From contig CAIYSH010000084.1 of assembly GCA_903928755.1 (NCBI GenBank), positions 1-6,569 on the forward strand: a stretch of 6,569 bases of DNA. Reading direction: 5' to 3'. Positions 1 to 5,936 of the stretch are shown here, piece by piece. The notes under the pieces were generated by a model. The model searched no databases, was not told the origin of the DNA, and worked only from the letters and a program-made list of their open reading frames with translations. Numbering within the stretch: the first letter of the stretch is position 1; each line of letters begins with the position of its first letter. Source of the DNA: an uncultured Alphaproteobacteria bacterium (GTDB lineage Bacteria; Pseudomonadota; Alphaproteobacteria; Caulobacterales; Caulobacteraceae). The position numbers and the translations under genes were made by a program.

Positions 1-93
1 ATCAATGCCCCTGGCCATTGGTGGATCCAATACGCCGATCCCGAATCCGCCCTAGGCAAACCTCCCATGAGATGGATTATTTCAATTCAAATA
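1..93. other. Unresolved left edge, possible start of a leftward gene
   Basis: No gene can be assigned with confidence. On the minus strand two short readings stay open to the window edge: one from ATG at 68 (begins MGGLPRADSG) and one from TTG at 30 or ATG at 18 (begins MARGID). Neither has a convincing ribosome binding site; the second has only a GGAT about 7 bases ahead of the ATG. A good leftward promoter lies just upstream (94-122), so a gene or small RNA is expected to begin here or just outside the window. On the plus strand, frame 1 is also open from the edge to a TAA at 100-102 and could be the tail of an incoming gene. A short inverted repeat, ATTGG-TGGAT-CCAAT, lies at 17-31. I recognise no protein family in any of these readings. 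Confidence 0.25.
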
Positions 94-122
94 AATATAT
101 AAATTTCAGATGTTTAAGTCAA
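94..122 (-). promoter_or_regulatory. Leftward sigma70-type promoter in an AT-rich island
   Basis: Read on the minus strand, TTGACT (122-117) is followed by a 17-base spacer and TATATT (99-94). This is close to the TTGACA / TATAAT consensus with ideal spacing. The surrounding stretch, about 66-125, is far richer in A and T than the rest of the window, which fits a strong promoter or a protein-binding region. Transcription would start near position 87 and leave the window to the left. The promoter lies just downstream of the tetR stop codon and points the same way as tetR, so it serves the next gene to the left rather than tetR. I see no GC-rich terminator hairpin between the tetR stop and this promoter. 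Confidence 0.6.
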
Positions 123-126
123 AATC

Positions 127-774
127 TCAACCTTGGAATTCCATATACCGGGAAATGTCCAGGGAAGGCAGGATCAACCCCCGCATCAAGCCGTCCAGGG
201 TCACACGGATCAGGGTCTCCTGTGGAGCCCATTCGAAGTCCGGCCGGGTAATCAGAAGCGCGACAAGACCGTGGGTGGCTGCCCAGAGGGTCTGAGCGAC
301 CGAGTCCGCATCCCCTGACCTGAGGCGGTTTTCCTGAGCAAGCTGACGAACCCCGGCCGAGAAGATATCAAAGCAGCGTGCGGAAATTTCGGCCAGGCTG
401 TCCCCGAGCACATCTGACACGGGGGTCACGCTGCAGAACACCAGCATGTAGGCATTGGGGTGCTCCAGCCCCCAGTGCATGTAGGAATCCAGCATGAGCT
501 CTACGCGCCGGGCTGCATCTTCCGGCTTCGCAGCAATCTCGGAATTGCGCTCCAGCAACTGTCGGATGGTGCGTTCGCAAATCTCCAGCAGAATGCAGCC
601 CTTGTCAGGAAAATGCATGTAGAGTGCAGTGGAGGAAACACCGACCTCGTCTGCAATCTTCCGGATGGTCGCACCTTCATAGCCGTCAGCCACAAAGATC
701 CGCTCTGCAGCTTCCAGGATCTCGGCGCGACGCAGATGGCCGTCACCCTTTGGCTTGCGCGCCGAACGCCTCAT
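127..774 (-). CDS. TetR/AcrR family transcriptional regulator
   Basis: This 215-residue protein is a one-component DNA-binding repressor of TetR type. The N-terminal DNA-binding domain covers about residues 13-60. It opens with the typical helix around RRAEILEAAERIF and continues with a helix-turn-helix (IRKIADEVGVSSTALYMHF, residues 38-56). The C-terminal ligand domain carries WAATHGLVAL near residues 164-173, a pattern I associate with the WHG-type TetR C-terminal domain (TetR_C_33). The ligand cannot be told from sequence. I chose ATG at 774 because the conserved domain begins shortly after it. GTG at 780 or ATG at 807 would be in-frame alternatives, and the frame stays open further upstream only because it shadows the opposite strand. 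No ribosome binding site is strong; the best is a GGTGATC-like stretch. Neighbours are a leftward promoter downstream and a plus-strand methyltransferase behind it, so the regulated gene may be either one, itself, or something elsewhere. Family call is firm, target unknown. Confidence 0.93.
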   Translation of the reverse strand: MRRSARKPKGDGHLRRAEILEAAERIFVADGYEGATIRKIADEVGVSSTALYMHFPDKGCILLEICERTIRQLLERNSEIAAKPEDAARRVELMLDSYMHWGLEHPNAYMLVFCSVTPVSDVLGDSLAEISARCFDIFSAGVRQLAQENRLRSGDADSVAQTLWAATHGLVALLITRPDFEWAPQETLIRVTLDGLMRGLILPSLDISRYMEFQG

Positions 775-798
775 GGTCACAGAGATCACCACTTCCAG

Positions 799-816
799 CC
801 TTCCCATCCCGGAAGG
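799..816. promoter_or_regulatory. Inverted repeat, candidate TetR operator
   Basis: CCTTCC (799-804) and GGAAGG (811-816) form a perfect 6+6 inverted repeat with a 6-base spacer. Its centre lies about 33 bases ahead of the tetR start codon. TetR-family repressors often bind palindromes of 15-25 bases close to their own promoter, so this is a reasonable autoregulation site. Arms of six bases are expected by chance about once in a spacer of this size, so the call rests on position and is weak. Confidence 0.25.
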
Positions 817-836
817 GTGAGAGGATGACAATTCTG

Positions 837-885
837 CTGCAGGCGCAAGGTGCTGGGTATCGGTTCGGAAAACCGGACCCTGCAG
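837..885 (+). promoter_or_regulatory. Nested inverted repeats in the tetR-methyltransferase spacer
   Basis: Two repeats are nested. The outer one is CTGCAGG (837-843) pairing with CCTGCAG (879-885). Inside it lies GGTTCGG-AAAA-CCGGACC (862-879), a 7-bp stem with one T-G pair and a four-A loop; the two stems share only base 879. The T-G pair is a G-U wobble on the plus strand and a mismatch on the minus strand, so an RNA fold would favour plus-strand transcription toward the methyltransferase. The same DNA could instead be a binding site for the adjacent TetR protein. It matches no riboswitch class that I can recognise. Each repeat alone is within chance expectation. Confidence 0.25.
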
Positions 886-938
886 ATGGTGGCGCAGGAC
901 CGCAGCCATGTTTGTTGAATGCCGAACACCACCCGGTT

Positions 939-966
939 GGCCAGTATGGACAATCCTGTGCTGGCC
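939..966 (+). promoter_or_regulatory. Stem-loop ahead of the methyltransferase start
   Basis: GGCCAG (939-944) and CTGGCC (961-966) are perfect inverted arms. On plus-strand RNA the stem extends inward through U-G, A-U, U-G, G-U and G-C pairs to 11 bp, closing a six-base loop (950-955). On the minus strand three of these pairs become A-C mismatches. The strand bias suggests an RNA hairpin in the leader of the methyltransferase operon, 15 bases before ATG 982. It has no T-run after it, so it is not a standard terminator. A DNA operator reading of the outer six-base arms is also possible. Confidence 0.3.
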
Positions 967-981
967 CCGTAACTCCCGGAG

Positions 982-1884
982 ATGACCACGCTTCCTCCAG
1001 CCGTCGACGAAAAGCCAGGCGTCATGCGCACGACAGGCTGGTCGGACTATGCCCTGCTTGACAGTGGGAATGGCCGGAAGCTCGAACGCTATGGACCCTA
1101 TCGCGTGGTTCGCCCTGAGCCGCAGTGCCTCTGGGAACCCAAGCTGTCGCCAGCTGTCTGGAATGACGCCGATGCCGTCTTCGATCCCAGCGACGAGGAA
1201 GACGCCGGCCGCTGGCGCTTCAAGGCCCAACCCAAGGATACATGGCCGATGGCCTGGGGCGACGTCCGTTACAAGGGCCGCTTTACAGCTTTCCGGCACC
1301 TCGCCTTTTTCCCGGAACAGGCGGCAAACTGGGCCTGGCTGGACCAGAGGGTCAGGTCATGCGAGGGCCAGCCAAGGGTCCTCAACCTGTTTGGCTATAC
1401 CGGAGTCGCCAGTCTGGTCTGCGCAGCAGCCGGTGCCGCTGTCACCCATGTCGATGCCTCAAAAAAAGCGATTGGATGGGCGCGGGAAAACGCCACTCTA
1501 TCGGGGCTGGACGACCGACCGATCCGCTGGATCTGCGAAGATGCCCGCCGCTATGTCCAGCGGGAAGTCCGCCGGGGTAACCAGTACGAGGGCATCGTCC
1601 TCGACCCACCGAAATACGGGCGGGGCCCGGACGGAGAAATCTGGAAACTCTTCGAAAACCTGCCGGAACTTGCGGGCCTGTGTGCCGCCCTGCTTTCGGA
1701 GAAAGCCTCCTTCCTGCTCCTGAATGCCTATGCGGAGCGTATTTCCGGGGCGGCCCTGGCGGGATTGCTGTCCGACAAGCTTGCCGATCGGGGCGGCAGC
1801 ATTGAGTGGGGTGAACTGGCCCTGACACAGGAAGACGGGACCCGCGAGATCGGCATGAGCTTCTATGCCCGCTGGACGTCATGA
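982..1884 (+). CDS. Class I SAM-dependent methyltransferase, RlmI/COG1092-like
   Basis: This 300-residue cytoplasmic protein transfers methyl groups from S-adenosylmethionine, most likely to ribosomal RNA. The Rossmann-fold core shows motif I as VLNLFGYTG (residues 133-141), the acidic SAM-ribose residue in VDASKKA (D158), an EDA acidic position (D187) and motif IV as LDPPKYGRG (207-215). About 120 residues precede the core and begin with the conserved-looking DYALLDSGNGRKLERYG. RlmI, which makes 5-methylcytosine in 23S rRNA, has an SCS cysteine motif after the next strand; here that place reads LLLNAYAER. An RlmI-type cysteine mechanism is therefore doubtful, and the modified base is unknown. 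ATG 982 is the longest start, but its GGAG touches the start codon. ATG 1024 has an AGG four bases ahead and leaves only seven residues before DYALLDSG, so it is equally plausible (286 residues). The stop overlaps the next gene by ATGA, so the two are surely cotranscribed. Enzyme family is firm; substrate is inference. Confidence 0.9.
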   Translation: MTTLPPAVDEKPGVMRTTGWSDYALLDSGNGRKLERYGPYRVVRPEPQCLWEPKLSPAVWNDADAVFDPSDEEDAGRWRFKAQPKDTWPMAWGDVRYKGRFTAFRHLAFFPEQAANWAWLDQRVRSCEGQPRVLNLFGYTGVASLVCAAAGAAVTHVDASKKAIGWARENATLSGLDDRPIRWICEDARRYVQREVRRGNQYEGIVLDPPKYGRGPDGEIWKLFENLPELAGLCAALLSEKASFLLLNAYAERISGAALAGLLSDKLADRGGSIEWGELALTQEDGTREIGMSFYARWTS

Positions 1885-2672
1885 CCCCCCGAACCGTCAC
1901 CTCACTTGCCAATCCGACCGTCAAGGCGGTTCGGTCCCTGCATCTGCGCAAGGACCGGGATGAGTCGGGACTGTTCGTCGCAGAGGGTCTGAAGATCATT
2001 ACCGAGGCCGTAGAACTGGGCCACGCCCCCCAGGTCCTCATGTACGGGCAGGAGGCGCAAGGGCATGCCTTGCTCCGCCAGGCCATTGGCGCGGCCCGGT
2101 CAGGGGGCGGAGAGGTCATTGAAGTGACCCAGGACATACTGGCCAAGGTTTCGCGCCGGGATAATCCACAGGCCGTGGTTGGGGTCTTCCGTCAGGTCTT
2201 TACCCGGCTGGAGGATCTGGACTCTGGTCGTGCTTCGGCGTTTGTCGCCCTGCACCGTGTCCGGGATCCCGGCAATCTGGGTACCATCATCAGGACAGCC
2301 GATGCTGCCGGATGCGGTGCAGTCATCCTGGTCGGCGAGTGCTGCGACCCCTATTCGGTGGAAGCCGTAAGAGCGACCATGGGGTCCATATTCGCCGTTC
2401 CGATCGTTCGGACCACAGAGGCTGCCTTCGCCGAATGGCGAACTTCCTGGCCAGGATCGGTGATCGGTACCCTGCTGACAGCCACGGTCACTCATAGTGC
2501 GGCACATTACGTAAAACCCTGCCTCGTCCTGATGGGAAACGAGCAGCAGGGCCTGTCACCCGACCTTGCGGGCCTCTGCGACGTCAATGTGAAGATTCCC
2601 ATGCGGGGTCGGGCTGACAGTCTGAACCTCTCTGTTGCCACCGGCATCATGATCTACGCCGCAACCGCCTGA
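1881..2672 (+). CDS. TrmH/SpoU family RNA 2'-O-methyltransferase
   Basis: This 263-residue protein belongs to the SPOUT (trefoil-knot) methyltransferases, which usually methylate ribose 2'-OH in rRNA or tRNA. The N-terminal part (about 1-105) matches the SpoU substrate-binding domain, seen in the opening SLANPTVKAVRSL and the FVAEGLKII stretch. The catalytic domain (about 120-263) has all three SpoU motifs: motif 1 around N132 with IIRTADAAG, motif 2 as LMGNEQQGL with E221, and motif 3 as IPMRGRADSLNLSVATG with S247, N249 and S251. Length and two-domain layout resemble the RlmB/TsnR/YsgA-like group, but the target nucleotide cannot be deduced, so no symbol is given. Its ATG at 1881 overlaps the TGA of the preceding methyltransferase as ATGA, which implies translational coupling. 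It ends 12 bases from the stop of the convergent hrpB gene. Confidence 0.93.
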   Translation: MTPRTVTSLANPTVKAVRSLHLRKDRDESGLFVAEGLKIITEAVELGHAPQVLMYGQEAQGHALLRQAIGAARSGGGEVIEVTQDILAKVSRRDNPQAVVGVFRQVFTRLEDLDSGRASAFVALHRVRDPGNLGTIIRTADAAGCGAVILVGECCDPYSVEAVRATMGSIFAVPIVRTTEAAFAEWRTSWPGSVIGTLLTATVTHSAAHYVKPCLVLMGNEQQGLSPDLAGLCDVNVKIPMRGRADSLNLSVATGIMIYAATA

Positions 2673-2680
2673 ACGCAGGC
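2667..2680. terminator. Short hairpin between convergent genes, doubtful terminator
   Basis: GCCTG-AACG-CAGGC gives a perfect 5-bp stem with a four-base loop. It spans the TGA of the SpoU-type gene and sits just past the stop of hrpB on the other strand, so it could serve both. The stem is short and neither strand has a T-run after it, so it is not a classical intrinsic terminator. Confidence 0.2.
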
Positions 2681-2684
2681 AGCC

Positions 2685-5123
2685 TCATGTGCCCCGAGGT
2701 TTCGCCCTCGCGGTCGGCAACGCCCGGGCCGGGTCTTCAGGCCAGACATGCTTGGGATACCGTCCGCGCATGTCGGAGCGGACATCTTTCCAGGACCCCG
2801 CCCAGAACCCCGGCAGGTCCCGGGTGGTCTGAACCGGTCGGTGAGCGGGCGACAGCAGGGCCAGGGTCAAGGCTACCCTTCCACCGGCAATCGTCGGATG
2901 CACACTCAGGCCAAAGGTCTCCTGAACCCGAACCTCGACCCTCGGTCCACCATCAGCATTGTAGTCAATGGCAAAGCTGTTCCCGGTCGGCGCGGTCCAG
3001 CGCAATGGCAGGGCTTCATCGAGTGCCCGCTGCTGTTCCCAGGAAATGTCCGCCCTGATGGCCCCTTCGAGATCCTGTGGTTTGAGCTCCCGCAGACTTC
3101 GCAGGCCCGAAAGCAAGGGTCCCAGCCAGGCTTCCAGGCTCTCGGTCAATGCCGCATCTGAGAGATCTGGCCACTCATTTGCCCCAAGATCCCGCAGAAA
3201 GGCCAGACGTTGACGGAGCAGGCTTGCCCCCTCACTCCAGTTCAGCGCCGCAACCCCTTCCCGTCGCACCCGGTCCAGCAAGGCACGCTGAACCAGGGCT
3301 GGATCAGGATTGTCATCCACGACCTGTTCAAGGGAGAGCCTCCCAAGACGTCGCAGTTTCACCCCCCTCAGCCTGCCCCCGCCCGACTCCTCAAGGCGGA
3401 CCTCAGTTCTGATCTGATCGGCGAAAACCCTTTCAATGGCTGCGACATCCACAGGGGCAGCCAGGCGAATGCGATCCCTTCGGTCTCCCCCACCAAGCTC
3501 GGCAATGGCCAGCCACGGCTCGCGCGCCAGAACCTCCGTCGCTTCCAGATAGGCACCTCGGCCGCTGACCAGCTGAAATTCACCCATGGGGCCCCGAGCC
3601 TTGGCGATCCGCTCGGGATAGGCCATGGCCAGCAGAAGTCCTTCGGAAACTGGCGGCGCGTTTCCCTGTCTGCCAGCAAGACCTGCCCACCGCCCGGCCA
3701 GGTTACGCGTATCCCGCGCACGGCCACTGCGATCCCGACGAAAGCCCTCGAGCCTGTGGGCAAGGCTGACATCCCGGCCGCCCAGACCAGGTTCCGAAAT
3801 CAGGGCTGCAATTTCCGCAGCGACGCCGGCCTGGCCATGGACTGCTGCCCGCAGAATCATATGCGCCAGACGGGGGGGCAGGGGAAATCCTGCCAGGGTC
3901 TGTCCATGTTCCGTCAAGATTCCGGTTTCGGAGAGGCCGCCGAGACTTTGCAGAAGACTGCGAGCCTCTGCCATGGCAGCGGCTGGTGGTGGGTTCAGAA
4001 AGGCAAGGTCCGCGGGATCCTTGACGCCCCATCGCGCAAGATCCAGAGCCAGACCGGCAAGATCGGCCTCCATGATCTCCGGTTCGGCATAGGCAGGCAG
4101 GGCCCTTGTCTCGGCCTCATCCCAGAGCCTGTAACAGACACCAGGCTCAATACGGCCCGCTCGGCCGCGACGCTGGTCAGCGGCCGCCCGACTGACCCTG
4201 ACCGTCGCCAGGCGTGTCAGGCCGCTGGCAGGATCATAGCGGGGCACCCGGGCAAGTCCGGCGTCTATGACGACCCGAACACCTTCAATCGTCAGGCTTG
4301 TCTCGGCAATGGACGTGGCCAGGACGACTTTCCGGGTCCCCGCCTCAGCCGGCGCGACCGCACGGTCCTGATCTGCCGGATCCATAGCGCCGAACAATGG
4401 GGCAATCACGACCCCGGGCGTCCGCAGCCCTTCCCGTAAACGGGCTTCGGTTCGGCGGATTTCGGCTTGCCCGGGAAGGAAAACCAGAAGGCTGCCGGTA
4501 TCTGCGGCCAAGGCCCGCTCAACGGCCCGGACCACATGATCCTCAAGACCGTCGCTGCGTCCCAGATAACGGGTATCCACGGGAAAAGCCTGCCCCAGGC
4601 TCTCGATCACGGGTGCGTTGCCAAGAAGACTTCCGACGGCGGCCCCATCCAGTGTAGCTGACATCACCAGGAGACGCAGATCGTCCCGCAGCACAAGCTG
4701 CGAATCCCTTGCCAGGGCAAGCCCCAGATCGGCGTCGAGGCTGCGTTCATGGAATTCATCAAAAAGGACAGCGCCCACCCCATCCAGAGCCGGGTCATCG
4801 AGGATCATCCGACTGAAGATCCCCTCGGTTACGACCTCGATCCGGGTTCTTGCCGAGACCCGGCTCTGAAGCCGCACCCGGTACCCCACAGTTTCGCCAA
4901 CACCTTCCCCAAGGGTCGAGGCCATTCGCTCGGCTGCCATGCGGGCCGCCAGACGGCGCGGCTCCAGCATGAGGATCTTGCGCCCTTCCAGCCAGGGCTC
5001 AGCCAGGAGCCGCAGGGGCGTCACCGTCGTCTTGCCAGCTCCCGGAGGGGCAACCAGAACAGCACAGGTCGATGCCGCAAGGGCGGCTCGCAATTGCGGA
5101 ATGACGTCCTCGATGGGCAGCAT
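2685..5123 (-). CDS. hrpB: ATP-dependent helicase HrpB (DEAH/RHA family)
   Basis: This 812-residue cytoplasmic protein is a superfamily 2 helicase of the DEAH/RHA type, close to the usual HrpB length of about 820. Counting from ATG 5123, motif I is APPGAGKT (26-33), motif II is DEFHER (122-127), motif III is SAT (155-157) and motif VI is QRRGRAGR (317-324). A helicase-associated (HA2-like) region follows, and the HrpB-specific C-terminus ends with YPKHVWPEDP (789-798), a hallmark I associate with the family. HrpB proteins hydrolyse NTPs and are thought to act on RNA, but their cellular role is not settled. The frame allows a TTG at 5129, two codons earlier, right behind an in-frame TAG. I prefer ATG 5123, which begins MLPIEDVIPQL. 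No Shine-Dalgarno sequence is visible for either start, and a promoter-like -10 lies only six bases upstream, so the mRNA may be leaderless. It is divergent from the hydrolase gene at 5216. Confidence 0.96.
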   Translation of the reverse strand: MLPIEDVIPQLRAALAASTCAVLVAPPGAGKTTVTPLRLLAEPWLEGRKILMLEPRRLAARMAAERMASTLGEGVGETVGYRVRLQSRVSARTRIEVVTEGIFSRMILDDPALDGVGAVLFDEFHERSLDADLGLALARDSQLVLRDDLRLLVMSATLDGAAVGSLLGNAPVIESLGQAFPVDTRYLGRSDGLEDHVVRAVERALAADTGSLLVFLPGQAEIRRTEARLREGLRTPGVVIAPLFGAMDPADQDRAVAPAEAGTRKVVLATSIAETSLTIEGVRVVIDAGLARVPRYDPASGLTRLATVRVSRAAADQRRGRAGRIEPGVCYRLWDEAETRALPAYAEPEIMEADLAGLALDLARWGVKDPADLAFLNPPPAAAMAEARSLLQSLGGLSETGILTEHGQTLAGFPLPPRLAHMILRAAVHGQAGVAAEIAALISEPGLGGRDVSLAHRLEGFRRDRSGRARDTRNLAGRWAGLAGRQGNAPPVSEGLLLAMAYPERIAKARGPMGEFQLVSGRGAYLEATEVLAREPWLAIAELGGGDRRDRIRLAAPVDVAAIERVFADQIRTEVRLEESGGGRLRGVKLRRLGRLSLEQVVDDNPDPALVQRALLDRVRREGVAALNWSEGASLLRQRLAFLRDLGANEWPDLSDAALTESLEAWLGPLLSGLRSLRELKPQDLEGAIRADISWEQQRALDEALPLRWTAPTGNSFAIDYNADGGPRVEVRVQETFGLSVHPTIAGGRVALTLALLSPAHRPVQTTRDLPGFWAGSWKDVRSDMRGRYPKHVWPEDPARALPTARAKPRGT

Positions 5124-5129
5124 GTCCAA

Positions 5130-5158
5130 GGTCTAACGGGAGGAACAGGCTGAGCCAA
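5130..5158 (-). promoter_or_regulatory. Candidate hrpB promoter, possibly leaderless
   Basis: On the minus strand, TTGGCTC (5158-5152) is followed by 14 bases and GTTAGACC (5137-5130). This resembles the alphaproteobacterial housekeeping consensus described in Caulobacter, TTGACGS - 10 to 14 bases - GCTANAWC. Only six bases separate the -10 from the ATG of hrpB, which would put the transcription start at or next to the start codon. The lack of a Shine-Dalgarno sequence fits this. The match is good but not perfect, so it is a candidate. Confidence 0.4.
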
Positions 5159-5170
5159 GGCGCGGCTCGG
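5150..5170. repeat. Inverted repeat in the hrpB-hydrolase divergent region
   Basis: CTGAGCC (5150-5156) and GGCTCGG (5164-5170) can pair over seven positions with one T-G pair, around a 7-base loop; the core GAGCC/GGCTC is perfect. It overlaps the proposed -35 element of hrpB and lies about 45 bases ahead of the hydrolase start, where a regulator could affect both genes. It may equally be chance in GC-rich DNA. Confidence 0.25.
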
Positions 5171-5215
5171 AAAGTGGGTCTTTTCAACTGGCGTCAAAGG
5201 TCCGATGTTAGGGCC

Positions 5216-5884
5216 ATGTCAAATCCAGACCTTCCGATCCGCGCGCTCATCGCGCCCGTCACCCCACTTCAGCAGAACTGCACCATTGTCTGGTGCTCCA
5301 GGACCCTGAAGGCTGCCATCATAGATCCCGGCGGAGAGGTGCCGCGGCTCATGGAGGCCCTGAGCACCCACGGTCTGACCCTGGAAAAAATCTGGATCAC
5401 CCATGGCCACATGGATCATGCGGGAGGGACAGCCCAGCTCAAGGAATTGACGGGTTGCCCGATTGAGGGTCCCCACCCCGATGACCAGTTCTGGATCGAC
5501 CGCATTACGGATTCCGGGAAGCAGTACGGTATGCCGGAGGCGAGAACCTTTACCCCGGATCGCTGGCTCCAGGACGGAGATGTCGTCACCTTGGGCGAGA
5601 CCGAATTCGAGGTCATTCACTGTCCGGGCCACACTCCTGGCCATGTGGTTTTCTTTCACCGGGAGGCTCGATTTGCCCAGGTGGGCGATGTCCTCTTCCA
5701 GGGGTCGGTCGGCCGGACCGATTTTCCGAAGGGCAACCATGGCGACCTGATCAGGGCCATTACCGAAAAACTCTGGCCCCTGGGCTCTGACGTCGCCTTT
5801 GTGCCCGGTCATGGCCCCATGTCCACCTTTGGCCAGGAGCGGAAGACCAATCCGTTTGTCGCTGACGAGGTCCTGGCCGACTGA
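5216..5884 (+). CDS. Metallo-beta-lactamase-fold hydrolase, YcbL/glyoxalase-II-like
   Basis: This 222-residue cytoplasmic protein is a metal-dependent hydrolase of the MBL fold. The metal site is complete: HGHMDH (H63, H65, D67, H68), H139 in CPGHTPGH, D158 in VGDVLF, and H199 in PGHGP. The strand opening IAPVTPLQQNCTIVWC, the SVGRTDFPKGN stretch and the ending TNPFV are typical of the YcbL group, whose studied members have glyoxalase II (hydroxyacylglutathione hydrolase) activity. A role in methylglyoxal detoxification is a fair inference, but related enzymes cleave other thioesters. I chose ATG 5216 because it places the conserved region about ten residues in. An in-frame GTG at 5174 would add 14 unconserved-looking residues. 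Only a weak AGGG lies right before the ATG. The gene is divergent from hrpB and is followed after 52 bases by the response regulator on the same strand, with no terminator visible between them. Confidence 0.93.
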   Translation: MSNPDLPIRALIAPVTPLQQNCTIVWCSRTLKAAIIDPGGEVPRLMEALSTHGLTLEKIWITHGHMDHAGGTAQLKELTGCPIEGPHPDDQFWIDRITDSGKQYGMPEARTFTPDRWLQDGDVVTLGETEFEVIHCPGHTPGHVVFFHREARFAQVGDVLFQGSVGRTDFPKGNHGDLIRAITEKLWPLGSDVAFVPGHGPMSTFGQERKTNPFVADEVLAD

Positions 5885-5921
5885 ATTTGTCCATCCTGAA
5901 ATCCAGGCGTCGCAGGCCACG

Positions 5922-5929
5922 GTTAGAAC
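5922..5929 (+). promoter_or_regulatory. Candidate -10 element of the response regulator gene
   Basis: GTTAGAAC differs at one position from the alphaproteobacterial -10 consensus GCTANAWC. Seven bases separate it from ATG 5937, a distance expected for leaderless transcription. No Shine-Dalgarno sequence precedes the ATG. No good -35 element is visible at the usual distance, so the site may need an activator, or the gene may be cotranscribed from the hydrolase upstream. Confidence 0.3.
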
Positions 5930-5936
5930 AGTCCCC

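Noticed and set aside
1..102. Plus-strand frame open from the left edge to TAA 100-102, as a possible tail of an incoming gene
   Set aside because: Only about 20 residues lie in normal-looking sequence before it enters the AT-rich island; there is no family match and leftward frames are equally open.
136..143. GGAATTCC palindrome near the tetR stop codon
   Set aside because: It lies inside the tetR coding sequence and an 8-base palindrome is not remarkable by itself.
786..1031. Minus-strand frame of 81 codons in the tetR-methyltransferase spacer
   Set aside because: Third-position GC is fairly high, but the product is unrecognisable, its start overlaps the methyltransferase gene and no ribosome binding site is visible.
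824..1061. Plus-strand frame beginning MTILLQAQGAGYRFGK with a GGTGAGAGG just before the ATG, faintly like the start of an ABC ATPase
   Set aside because: The resemblance ends after about 16 residues, there is no Walker A motif, codon use is unlike the neighbours and it runs into the methyltransferase in another frame. No decayed ABC gene could be traced in the other frames.
775..1299. Upstream extension of the tetR frame to 390 residues
   Set aside because: The added part is antisense to the methyltransferase and resembles no domain; the TetR fold begins just after ATG 774.
1442..2146. Minus-strand 234-codon frame across the two methyltransferase genes
   Set aside because: Antisense to two genes with complete motifs; the product is rich in Arg, Pro and Ser as expected of a shadow frame.
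3210..4439. A 409-codon open frame on the plus strand inside hrpB
   Set aside because: It lies fully opposite the intact, motif-complete HrpB and its product shows no recognisable domain; long antisense frames are common in GC-rich DNA.
5191..5197. TTGACGC on the minus strand, a perfect alphaproteobacterial -35 sequence
   Set aside because: No matching -10 element occurs at 10-14 (or 16-18) bases downstream, and a better-placed candidate promoter for hrpB exists closer to the gene.
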